A DNA stretch of 64,000 bases, taken from assembly GCF_021462265.1 (NCBI RefSeq), contig NZ_JAJONF010000024.1, positions 62,001 to 126,000 of the forward strand, given 5' to 3'. The position numbers were made by a program, and so were the translations under genes. The notes under the pieces were generated by a model. It saw only the letters and a list, made by a program, of their open reading frames with translations. It searched no databases and had not been told where the DNA came from. The DNA comes from Streptomyces shenzhenensis. Its GTDB lineage: Bacteria; Actinomycetota; Actinomycetes; Streptomycetales; Streptomycetaceae. Positions 28,828-36,323 of the stretch are shown here, in pieces. Within the stretch, counting starts at the first letter, position 1; every line of letters starts with the position of its first letter.

Positions 28828-29241
28828 TTACTGATCGGAGGACGGGACGCCGGAACCGGCGCCGTCCCTGCGGAGCACGTCGGCGTCGAAGCAGGTGCGG
28901 TCACCGGTGTGGCAGGCGGCGCCGACCTGGTCGACCTTGACCAGCACGGTGTCGGCGTCGCAGTCGAGGGCGACGGACTTGACCCACTGGAAGTGGCCGG
29001 AGGTGTCGCCCTTGACCCAGTACTCCTGGCGGCTGCGCGACCAGTAGGTGCAGCGTCCGGTGGTGAGGGTCCGGTGCAGCGCCTCGTCGTCCATCCAGCC
29101 GAGCATCAGTACCTCGCCGGTGTCGTACTGCTGGGCGATGGCGGGCAGGAGTCCGTCGGCGCTGCGCTTGAGGCGGGCTGCGATCTCCGGGGCGAGGCCA
29201 CTGGACGGGGGCGTGCCTGTCGTACCGGTCGTACTGGTCAT
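28828..29241 (-). CDS. hisI: phosphoribosyl-AMP cyclohydrolase
   Basis: HisI opens the adenine ring of phosphoribosyl-AMP, the third step of histidine synthesis. The roughly 137-residue protein shows the zinc and metal segments DCDADTVLVKVDQVGAACHTG and CTYWSRSRQEYWVKG. Three in-frame ATG codons exist (29265, 29250, 29241). I chose 29241 because the residues before it (MPRGTMAP) do not look conserved, though none has a clear ribosome site. It is separated from the other his genes by two plus-strand genes and joined to trpE. Confidence 0.93.
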   Translation of the reverse strand: MTSTTGTTGTPPSSGLAPEIAARLKRSADGLLPAIAQQYDTGEVLMLGWMDDEALHRTLTTGRCTYWSRSRQEYWVKGDTSGHFQWVKSVALDCDADTVLVKVDQVGAACHTGDRTCFDADVLRRDGAGSGVPSSDQ

Positions 29242-29323
29242 GGGAGCCATTGTGCCGCGCGGCACCGACAGTCACGGTCCGTGTCCACTGTCCGGACGGT
29301 GAGTGTGGTCGTAGGCTGGCGGT

Positions 29324-29959
29324 ATGTCGACCTTCGCCAAGCGTGAACGGCTTCTGCTCGCCGACCTCTTGGAGACCGCCGGTCCCGAGGCACCGACCCT
29401 CTGCGAGGGCTGGACCACCCGTGATCTGGCCGCGCACGTGGTGGTGCGCGAACGCCGGCCGGACGCGGCCGGGGGCACGGTGATCAAGCAGCTGGCGCCG
29501 CGGCTGGAGAAGGTGACGGCCGAGTTCGCGGCGAAGCCGTACGAGGAGCTGATCCAGCTGATCCGCACCGGCCCGCCGCGGTTCTCGCCGTTCCAGCTCA
29601 AGCAGGTGGACGAGGCGGCGAACACGGTCGAGTTCTACGTGCACGCCGAGGACGTCCGCCGGGCCCAGCCGGACTGGTCGGCGCGGGAGCTGGACCCGGT
29701 CTTCCAGGACGCCCTGTGGTCCCGTCTGGAGCGCACCGCCCGGCTGCTCGGCCGGGGTGTGCCGACGGGCCTGGTGCTGCGCCGCCCGGACGGCCAGACG
29801 GCGGTCGCCCACCGCGGTGCCCCGGTGGTGACGGTGACCGGCGAGCCCTCCGAGCTGCTGATGTTCGCCTTCGGCCGGCAGAGCACGGCCAGGGTCGACG
29901 TGGCCGGCGACGAGAACGCGATCGCCAAGCTGACCGAGTCCAGGAAGCTGGGCATCTGA
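29324..29959 (+). CDS. TIGR03085 family protein (mycothiol-dependent MDMPI/DinB-like)
   Basis: A 211-residue member of the actinobacterial maleylpyruvate isomerase/DinB-like superfamily, TIGR03085 branch. The N-terminal four-helix part carries LCEGWTTRDLAAHVVVRERRPDA, with His38 as one of the usual metal-ligand positions, and EFYVHAEDVRRA gives another. The C-terminal domain (VTVTGEPSELLMFAFGRQ) resembles a sterol-carrier fold. Such proteins may use mycothiol as cofactor. The substrate is unknown. Confidence 0.85.
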   Translation: MSTFAKRERLLLADLLETAGPEAPTLCEGWTTRDLAAHVVVRERRPDAAGGTVIKQLAPRLEKVTAEFAAKPYEELIQLIRTGPPRFSPFQLKQVDEAANTVEFYVHAEDVRRAQPDWSARELDPVFQDALWSRLERTARLLGRGVPTGLVLRRPDGQTAVAHRGAPVVTVTGEPSELLMFAFGRQSTARVDVAGDENAIAKLTESRKLGI

Positions 29960-29969
29960 GGAGCCCGCC

Positions 29970-30368
29970 GTGATCAAGGTCGCGATGACGAGCGTGTACG
30001 TGGACGACGTGCCGAAGGCGCACGCCTTCTACACCGACGTCCTCGGCTTCGAGACCCGCACCTGTCTGGACCTGGGCGGCGGCACCCCGTTCATCACGGT
30101 CGGCGCGCCGCAGGGCGCCCAGCCGGACCTGCAGCTCCTGCTGGAACCGGGCCATGGCCCCCTCGCGGACCCGTACCGCAAGGCCGTGTACGAGGCGGGC
30201 CTGCCGGCGATCGTCTTCTCCGTCGACGACCTCCGTTCGGAGTACGACCGCCTGCGCGCCCTGGGCGTCCGCTTCCCGCACGGGCCGCGGGACCAGGGCC
30301 CGGTGATCGCCGCCGTCCTCGACGACACGGTCGGCAACCTGATCCAGCTCACCCAGCCGAAGGGCTGA
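29970..30368 (+). CDS. VOC/glyoxalase superfamily protein
   Basis: A 132-residue protein of the vicinal-oxygen-chelate fold. It has two betaalphabetabetabeta modules: the first with VYVDDVPKAHAFYTDVLGF, the second with GLPAIVFSVDDLRSEYDRLRALGV and a final DTVGNLIQLTQ. Members include glyoxalases, dioxygenases and resistance proteins, and sequence alone does not choose between them. It starts at GTG 29970, ten bases after the upstream gene, so the two are probably co-transcribed. Confidence 0.88.
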   Translation: MIKVAMTSVYVDDVPKAHAFYTDVLGFETRTCLDLGGGTPFITVGAPQGAQPDLQLLLEPGHGPLADPYRKAVYEAGLPAIVFSVDDLRSEYDRLRALGVRFPHGPRDQGPVIAAVLDDTVGNLIQLTQPKG

Positions 30369-30408
30369 CCGCCGTCAGCGGGGCGGCCCGGCCACGGCCG
30401 GCGTGGCG

Positions 30409-31179
30409 TCACCGCACCGGGTGCCCCGCCTCGCGCAGGGTCTGCTTGACCTCGCCGATCCGCAGGTCGCCGAAGTGGAAGACGGAGGCGGCGAGGACCG
30501 CGTCCGCGCCCGCCGCGACGGCCGGGGGGAAGTGGGAGAGGGCGCCGGCGCCACCGGAGGCGATGACCGGGACGGTGACGTGCTTGCGGACGGCGGCGAT
30601 CATTTCGAGGTCGTAGCCGTCCTTGGTGCCGTCCGCGTCCATCGAGTTGAGCAGGATCTCGCCCGCGCCCAGCTCGGCGGCCCGGTGCGCCCACTCGACC
30701 GCGTCGATGCCGGTGCCGCGGCGGCCGCCGTGGGTGGTGACCTCGAAGGAGGCGGGCGAGCCACCGCGGGAGGGGGTGCGGCGGGCGTCGACCGACAGGA
30801 CCAGGACCTGGCGGCCGAAGCGTTCCGCGATCTCGCGGATCAGGTCGGGGCGGGCGATGGCCGCCGTGTTGACGCCCACCTTGTCCGCGCCGGCGCGCAG
30901 CAGCTTGTCGACGTCCTCGGCGGCGCGGACGCCACCGCCCACCGTCAGCGGGATGAACACCTGCTCGGCCGTACGGCGCACCACGTCGTAGGTGGTCTCC
31001 CGGTCGCCGGAGGACGCGGTGATGTCCAGGAAGGTCAGCTCGTCGGCGCCCTCCGCGTCGTACACCTTGGCCATCTCGACCGGGTCGCCCGCGTCACGCA
31101 GGTTCTGGAAGTTGACGCCCTTGACGACCCGGCCGTTGTCCACGTCCAGGCAGGGGATGACTCGGACCGCCAGAGTCAT
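30409..31179 (-). CDS. hisF: imidazole glycerol phosphate synthase, cyclase subunit
   Basis: HisF uses ammonia from HisH to turn PRFAR into imidazole glycerol phosphate and AICAR. The 256-residue (betaalpha)8 barrel has both catalytic Asp: PCLDVDNGRVVKG (D11) and NSMDADGTKDG. ATG 31179 has GAGGAGC upstream and overlaps the ridA-like stop (ATGA). It is the last gene of the coupled his operon. A short RRTPSRGGSPA insertion sits before the second Asp. Confidence 0.97.
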   Translation of the reverse strand: MTLAVRVIPCLDVDNGRVVKGVNFQNLRDAGDPVEMAKVYDAEGADELTFLDITASSGDRETTYDVVRRTAEQVFIPLTVGGGVRAAEDVDKLLRAGADKVGVNTAAIARPDLIREIAERFGRQVLVLSVDARRTPSRGGSPASFEVTTHGGRRGTGIDAVEWAHRAAELGAGEILLNSMDADGTKDGYDLEMIAAVRKHVTVPVIASGGAGALSHFPPAVAAGADAVLAASVFHFGDLRIGEVKQTLREAGHPVR

Positions 31180-31580
31180 GAATCCACGGCTCCTCTGTAT
31201 GCCTCTAGCTCTGCCTCGACCAGGATGCGCGGGTCGACGAAGCCGGTCACCACGACGAACGTGGTCACCGGGCGCACCGGGTCGAAGACCTCCTTGTGGG
31301 CGCGTCCCACCGCGTCCATGTCGCGCGCGTGCGCGAGGAACAGGCGGGTGCGGATCACGGACTCCGGTCCCAGCCCGAACTCCGCGATCGCCTCCAGGGC
31401 GGTGGCGAAGGCCACCTTGGCCTGCTCGTACGGGTCGCCCTCCCCGTACAGCACGGTGCCCTTGAAGGACGTCGTACCGCCCACCAGCACCCGGTCGCCC
31501 GCCGCGACGGCGCGGGCGAAACCGAAGGTCTCCTCCCAGGGACTTTCGCTCTGCACGCGCCGTACGGCCTCTGACGTCAT
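31176..31580 (-). CDS. RidA-like (YjgF/YER057c/UK114) protein inside the his operon
   Basis: A 134-residue RidA-superfamily protein. Canonical RidA hydrolyses reactive enamine/imine intermediates and so protects PLP enzymes. The fold is visible from SPWEETFGFARAVAAGDRVLVGG and the C-terminal FDPVRPVTTFVVVTGFVDPRILVEAELEAY. The Arg of canonical RidA that binds the carboxylate appears as Arg in DPRILVEAE. It overlaps the genes on both sides by ATGA, so it is made with HisF and PriA. Whether it acts on a histidine intermediate is unknown. Confidence 0.9.
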   Translation of the reverse strand: MTSEAVRRVQSESPWEETFGFARAVAAGDRVLVGGTTSFKGTVLYGEGDPYEQAKVAFATALEAIAEFGLGPESVIRTRLFLAHARDMDAVGRAHKEVFDPVRPVTTFVVVTGFVDPRILVEAELEAYRGAVDS

Positions 31581-32302
31581 CGGGACACAGCCTCCAGAGC
31601 CTCTTCCAAGGTGAACGCCTTGGCGTACAGAGCCTTTCCGACGATGGCGCCCTCGACACCGAGGGGTACCAGGTCGGCCAGGGCCCGCAGGTCGTCCAGT
31701 GACGACACGCCGCCGGAGGCCACGACCGGCCGGTCCGTCGCCGCGCACACGTTGCGCAGCAGTTCCAGGTTCGGGCCCTGGAGGGTGCCGTCCTTGGCGA
31801 TGTCGGTGACGACGTAGCGCGCGCAGCCCTCCTTGTCGAGGCGGGCGAGCGTCTCGTAGAGGTCGCCGCCGTCGCGGGTCCAGCCGCGGCCCCTGAGGGT
31901 CGTACCGCGCACGTCCAGGCCGACGGCGATCTTGTCGCCGTGCTCGGCGATGACCTTGGCGACCCACTCCGGGGTCTCCAGGGCGGCCGTGCCGAGGTTC
32001 ACCCGGGTGCAGCCGGTGGCGAGCGCGGCGGCCAGGGTGGCGTCGTCGCGGATGCCGCCGGACAGCTCGACCCTGATGTCCATCGCCTCGGTGACCTCGG
32101 CGACCAGTGCCCGGTTGTCGCCGGTGCCGAACGCCGCGTCCAGGTCGACCAGGTGCAGCCACTCGGCGCCCGACCGCTGCCAGGCGAGGGCGGCCTCCAG
32201 CGGGGAGCCGTAGGAGGTCTCGGTCCCGGACTCGCCGTGCACGAGGCGCACGGCCTGGCCGTCGCGGACGTCGACGGCGGGAAGGAGTTCGAGCTTGCTC
32301 AC
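31577..32302 (-). CDS. priA: bifunctional phosphoribosyl isomerase A (HisA and TrpF activities)
   Basis: A 241-residue barrel that catalyses the Amadori rearrangements of both histidine synthesis (ProFAR) and tryptophan synthesis (PRA). D11 (AVDVRDG), R19 and D130 (VGLDVRG) are at the positions known for actinobacterial PriA. The two-substrate function was first established in Streptomyces and mycobacteria, and absence of trpF from the trp genes here agrees with it. It starts at GTG 32302, overlapping the hisH stop, and its own stop overlaps the ridA-like start. Confidence 0.95.
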   Translation of the reverse strand: MSKLELLPAVDVRDGQAVRLVHGESGTETSYGSPLEAALAWQRSGAEWLHLVDLDAAFGTGDNRALVAEVTEAMDIRVELSGGIRDDATLAAALATGCTRVNLGTAALETPEWVAKVIAEHGDKIAVGLDVRGTTLRGRGWTRDGGDLYETLARLDKEGCARYVVTDIAKDGTLQGPNLELLRNVCAATDRPVVASGGVSSLDDLRALADLVPLGVEGAIVGKALYAKAFTLEEALEAVSR

Positions 32303-32940
32303 AGTGTTCCGATCCAGTTGGTGAGGAGCTGGGCGCCGGCGTCGCCGGACTTCTCGGGGTGGAACTGGGTGGCCCACAGCGCGCCGTTCTCCACGGCGGC
32401 CACGAACGGCTTGCCGTGCGTCGTCCAGGTCACCAGCGGCGCCCGCAGCGCGGCGTTGTGCGTCTCCAGCGACCAGTCGTGGACGGCGTAGGAGTGCACG
32501 AAGTAGAAGCGCGCGTCGGCGTCCAGGCCGGCGAACAGCTCGGAGCCGGCCGGTGCGTCCACGGTGTTCCAGCCCATGTGGGGGACGATCTCGGCCTGGA
32601 GCGGCTCGACCGAGCCGGGCCACTCGTCGAGGCCGTCGGTCTCCACGCCGTGCTCGATGCCGCGCGCGAACAGGATCTGCATGCCGACGCAGATGCCCAT
32701 CACCGGCCGCCCGCCGGACAGCCGGCGGTCGATGATCCAGTCCCCGCGCGCCCCGCGCAGGCCCGCCATGCAGGCGGCGAAGGCGCCGACGCCCGGCACC
32801 AGCAGGCCGTCCGCGTTCATGGCCTTGTCGAAGTCACGGGTGATCTCGACGTCGGCCCCGGCACGGGCGAGGGCGCGCTCGGCGGACCGGACGTTGCCGA
32901 AGCCGTAGTCGAAGACCACCACACGCTTGGGAGCGGTCAA
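32299..32940 (-). CDS. hisH: imidazole glycerol phosphate synthase, glutaminase subunit
   Basis: HisH releases ammonia from glutamine for HisF. The 213-residue class I amidotransferase has its nucleophile in GICVGMQILF and the His-Glu pair in ATQFHPEKSG. I chose TTG 32940 because GGAGGT lies six bases upstream and because it overlaps the stop of the small upstream gene (TTGA). A GTG six bases earlier has worse spacing. Confidence 0.95.
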   Translation of the reverse strand: MTAPKRVVVFDYGFGNVRSAERALARAGADVEITRDFDKAMNADGLLVPGVGAFAACMAGLRGARGDWIIDRRLSGGRPVMGICVGMQILFARGIEHGVETDGLDEWPGSVEPLQAEIVPHMGWNTVDAPAGSELFAGLDADARFYFVHSYAVHDWSLETHNAALRAPLVTWTTHGKPFVAAVENGALWATQFHPEKSGDAGAQLLTNWIGTL

Positions 32941-33101
32941 TTCCACACCTCCAGCCTCATGACGCCCGCCACCAGGCACATCGCGGCGCCGATCGAGAGC
33001 AGCACGATCAGGCTGGTGGGCATCTTCTGCTTGACGAAGGAGATGATTCCGCCGACCAGGAAGAGGCCGACGACGATCAGGATGGTGGACAGCCCGGTCA
33101 T
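32937..33101 (-). CDS. 54-residue membrane protein between hisB and hisH
   Basis: A small open frame of 54 residues starting at ATG 33101, beginning MTGLSTILIVVGLFLVGGI and ending LEVWN. It has two predicted membrane helices (about 5-21 and 30-47) joined by a short basic loop SFVKQKMPTS. Its stop overlaps the TTG of hisH and its start lies four bases from the hisB stop, so it fits exactly into the coupled his operon. The third codon positions show the strong GC bias of real genes. I know no function. It might anchor or regulate the histidine enzymes or the HisHF complex. Confidence 0.8.
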   Translation of the reverse strand: MTGLSTILIVVGLFLVGGIISFVKQKMPTSLIVLLSIGAAMCLVAGVMRLEVWN

Positions 33102-33105
33102 GGCT

Positions 33106-33699
33106 TTACAGCGCGCCCTTCGTCGAGGGGAGGATGCCAGCCGCGCGCGGGTCGCGCTCCGAGGCGTAGCGCAGCGCCCTGGCGAGCGCCTTGAACTGGC
33201 ATTCCACGATGTGGTGTGCGTTGCGCCCGTAGGGCACGTGCACGTGGAGTGCGACCTGGGCCTGGGCCACGAAGGACTCCAGGATGTGCCGGGTCATGGT
33301 GGTGTCGTACTCGCCGATCATCGGGGCCATGTTCTCCGGCTCCGTGTGCACGAGGTACGGGCGGCCGGACAGGTCGACGGTGACCTGGGCGAGGGACTCG
33401 TCCAGCGGGACCGTGCAGTTGCCGAAGCGGTAGATGCCCACCTTGTCGCCGAGGGCCTGCTTGAAGGCGGCGCCGAGGGCGAGGGCGGTGTCCTCGATGG
33501 TGTGGTGCGAGTCGATGTGCAGGTCGCCGTCGGTCTTCACGGTGAGGTCGAACAGGCCGTGCCGGCCGAGCTGGTCGAGCATGTGGTCGTAGAAGCCGAC
33601 GCCGGTGGCGATGTCGGTCCTGCCGGTGCCGTCGAGGTCGATCTCGACGAGGACCGCGGTCTCCTTGGTGGTGCGCTCCACGCGCCCTACGCGGGTCAT
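33106..33699 (-). CDS. hisB: imidazoleglycerol-phosphate dehydratase
   Basis: HisB removes water from imidazole glycerol phosphate. The 197-residue protein is the monofunctional bacterial form without the phosphatase domain. The manganese-binding histidine motifs appear as GFYDHMLDQLGRHG, DSHHTIED, HHIVE and the RPY region in between. ATG 33699 overlaps the hisC stop (ATGA). Confidence 0.97.
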   Translation of the reverse strand: MTRVGRVERTTKETAVLVEIDLDGTGRTDIATGVGFYDHMLDQLGRHGLFDLTVKTDGDLHIDSHHTIEDTALALGAAFKQALGDKVGIYRFGNCTVPLDESLAQVTVDLSGRPYLVHTEPENMAPMIGEYDTTMTRHILESFVAQAQVALHVHVPYGRNAHHIVECQFKALARALRYASERDPRAAGILPSTKGAL

Positions 33700-34802
33700 G
33701 CGTCCAGCTCCTTCTTGACTTCACGTACCGCGTCGAGGAACGCGTCGTTCTCTTCGGGGGTTCCGGCGGACACCCGCAGGAAGCCGGGCACGCCGTTGTC
33801 GCGGACGAGGACGCCCCTCTCGAGGATCCGCTGCCACACCGCGTGCGGGTCCTCGAACCGGCCGAACTGTACGAAGTTGGCGTCGGACTCGGTGACTTCG
33901 AGGCCCGCCGCGCGCAGCTCGGCGACCAGCCGGTCCCGCTCGGCCTTCAGCTGTTCGACGTACTTCAGCAGCGTGTCGGTGTGCTCCAGGGCCGCCAGCG
34001 CGGTCGCCTGGGTGATCGCCGACAGGTGGTACGGCAGCCGTACGAGCTGGACCGCGTCGACCACCGCGGGGTCCGCGGCGAGGTAGCCGAGGCGCAGCCC
34101 GGCCGCGCCGAACGCCTTCGACATGGTCCGGGAGACGACGAGATTCGGCCGACCTTCGAGCAGCGGCAGCAGCGAGGCGCCGTGACTGAACTCGACGTAG
34201 GCCTCGTCGACGATCACCATCGACGGCTTGGCGGCCTGGGCGGCCGCGTAGAGCGCGAGGACCGTCTCGGGCGGCACCGCGTTGCCCGTGGGGTTGTTGG
34301 GAGTGGTGATGAAGACGACGTCCGGCTTGTGCTCGGCGACGGCCGCCGAGGCCGCCGCGACGTCGAGGGTGAAGTCCTCGTTGCGGGGGCCGGAGATCCA
34401 GCGGGTGCCGGTGGAGCGGGAGATGAGCGAGTGCATCGAGTAGGACGGCTCGAAGCCGATCGCCGTACGGCCCGGTCCGCCGAAGGTCTGCAGCAGTTGC
34501 TGGATGACCTCGTTGGAGCCGTTGGCCGCCCACACGTTCTCGACGGAGAGCGGGTGGTTGCCGGTCTTCGTCAGGTACCTGGCCAGCTCGGTGCGGAGCT
34601 GGACGGCGTCCCGGTCGGGGTAGCGGTTCAGGCCACGGGCGGCCTCGCGCACCCGCTCCGCGATCCGCTCGACCAGCGGTTCGGGCAGCGGGTACGGGTT
34701 CTCGTTGGTGTTCAGCCGTACCGGAACGTCCAGCTGGGGCGCGCCGTAGGGGGACTTGCCGCGCAGCTCGTCCCGTACGGGGAGATCGTCGATGCCTGTC
34801 AC
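33696..34802 (-). CDS. hisC: histidinol-phosphate aminotransferase
   Basis: The 368-residue fold-type I PLP enzyme converts imidazole acetol phosphate to histidinol phosphate. LNTNENPYPLP is at the N-terminus, TTPNNPTGN binds substrate, DEAYVEF carries the Asp that contacts PLP, and SRTMSKAFGAAGLRLGY holds the cofactor Lys. It starts at GTG 34802 overlapping the hisD stop. Confidence 0.97.
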   Translation of the reverse strand: MTGIDDLPVRDELRGKSPYGAPQLDVPVRLNTNENPYPLPEPLVERIAERVREAARGLNRYPDRDAVQLRTELARYLTKTGNHPLSVENVWAANGSNEVIQQLLQTFGGPGRTAIGFEPSYSMHSLISRSTGTRWISGPRNEDFTLDVAAASAAVAEHKPDVVFITTPNNPTGNAVPPETVLALYAAAQAAKPSMVIVDEAYVEFSHGASLLPLLEGRPNLVVSRTMSKAFGAAGLRLGYLAADPAVVDAVQLVRLPYHLSAITQATALAALEHTDTLLKYVEQLKAERDRLVAELRAAGLEVTESDANFVQFGRFEDPHAVWQRILERGVLVRDNGVPGFLRVSAGTPEENDAFLDAVREVKKELDA

Positions 34803-36124
34803 TTGCTCTCGGGTACCTTCCAGCCGAACCGTGCCTTGACCGCGGCGCCGTGCGCGGGCAGGTCCTCCGCCTCCGCCAGCGTGACCACGTGGTGCGCGAC
34901 CTCGGCCAGCGCGTCCTTCGTGTAGTCGACGATGTGGATGCCGCGCAGGAAGGACTGCACGGACAGCCCGGAGGAGTGGCAGGCGCAGCCGCCCGTGGGC
35001 AGCACGTGGTTGGACCCGGCGGCGTAGTCGCCGAGGGAGACCGGCGCCCAGGGCCCGATGAAGATCGCGCCCGCGTTCTTCACCCGGTCGGCCACGGCGG
35101 GGGCGTCGGCCGTCTGGATCTCCAGGTGCTCGGCGCCGTACGCGTCGACGACCCTGAGGCCCTCCTCGACGCCGTCGACCAGGACGATCGCGGACTGCCG
35201 GCCGCTCAGGGCCGGAACGATCCGGTCGTCGACGTGCCTGGTGGCCGCGATTTGCGGTTCCAGTTCCTTCTCGACCGCGTCCGCCAGCTCCGTCGAGTCG
35301 GTGACCAGCACCGCCGCCGCGAGCGGGTCGTGCTCGGCCTGGCTGATCAGGTCGGCGGCGACGTGCACCGGGTCGGCGGTGGCGTCCGCGAGGACCGCGA
35401 TCTCGGTCGGGCCGGCCTCGGCGTCGATGCCGATCCGGCCGGTGAAGTAGCGCTTGGCGGCGGCCACCCAGATGTTGCCGGGGCCGGTCACCATGTTGGC
35501 GGGCGGGCAGGACTCGGTGCCGTACGCGAACATCGCCACGGCGGTGGCGCCACCGGCCGCGTACACCTCGTCGACGCCGAGCAGGGCGCAGGCGGCGAGG
35601 ATCGTCGGGTGCGGCAGGCCGCCGAACTCGGCCTGGGGCGGGGAGGCGAGCGCGATGGACCCGACGCCGGCCTCCTGCGCGGGCACCACGTTCATGACCA
35701 CGGAGGACGGGTAGACCGACCGGCCGCCGGGCGCGTACAGCCCGACGCGCTCCACGGGCACCCACTTCTCGGTCACGGACCCGCCCGGCACGACCTGGGT
35801 CGTGTGGGTCGTACGGCGCTGCTCGCGGTGGACGAGACGGGCGCGCCGGATGGACTCCTCCAGGGCCGCGCGCACGGCCGGGTCGAGCTCCTCCAGCGCC
35901 TTGGCCAGGGCCTCGGCCGGGACCCGCACCCGCTCCAGCGTCACCCCGTCGAACTTCTCGGCGAAGTCGATCAGCGCCGCGTCGCCCCGATGATGCACGG
36001 CCTCGCAGATCGGGCGCACCTTCTCCAGGGCGGCCGAGACGTCGAAGTCGGCTCGGGGCAGCAGGTCGCGCAGGGCGGGGCCCTCGGGAAGGGCGTCGCC
36101 GCGCAGATCGATTCGAGAGATCAC
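34799..36124 (-). CDS. hisD: histidinol dehydrogenase
   Basis: HisD oxidises histidinol to histidine in two NAD-linked steps. The 441-residue protein shows GPGNIWVAAAKRYF, AGPTEIAVLAD and the Zn-site ISQAEHDPLAAAVLVT, and the C-terminal GSNHVLPTGGCACHSSGLSV, all normal. I chose GTG 36124 (MISRIDLRGDALP) because this is the usual N-terminus; an in-frame extension to 36265 is not conserved-looking. It is the first gene of the his operon, so the operon promoter should lie in 36125-36323. Confidence 0.97.
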   Translation of the reverse strand: MISRIDLRGDALPEGPALRDLLPRADFDVSAALEKVRPICEAVHHRGDAALIDFAEKFDGVTLERVRVPAEALAKALEELDPAVRAALEESIRRARLVHREQRRTTHTTQVVPGGSVTEKWVPVERVGLYAPGGRSVYPSSVVMNVVPAQEAGVGSIALASPPQAEFGGLPHPTILAACALLGVDEVYAAGGATAVAMFAYGTESCPPANMVTGPGNIWVAAAKRYFTGRIGIDAEAGPTEIAVLADATADPVHVAADLISQAEHDPLAAAVLVTDSTELADAVEKELEPQIAATRHVDDRIVPALSGRQSAIVLVDGVEEGLRVVDAYGAEHLEIQTADAPAVADRVKNAGAIFIGPWAPVSLGDYAAGSNHVLPTGGCACHSSGLSVQSFLRGIHIVDYTKDALAEVAHHVVTLAEAEDLPAHGAAVKARFGWKVPESK

Positions 36125-36323
36125 GTGACCAATTCTCTCAGACGGCACTCGGGGCCCGTCCGTGCGTATCAATGGCTGATACAGAACGTGGGCCAACGGC
36201 CGGTACATAGCCTGGCCTGAACCCGGAAGATCACCGTCACGTTGTGTGTTCGGGATCTCACGCACCGGGCATCACCGGTTGTACCGACATGACTCACGAA
36301 TGGCCGAGGAAGAAGGAAGAGCC

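Noticed and set aside
28817..29323. Search for a trp leader peptide and attenuator before trpE.
   Set aside because: hisI ends 11 bases before trpE, and no short frame with clustered Trp codons or attenuator hairpins is seen.
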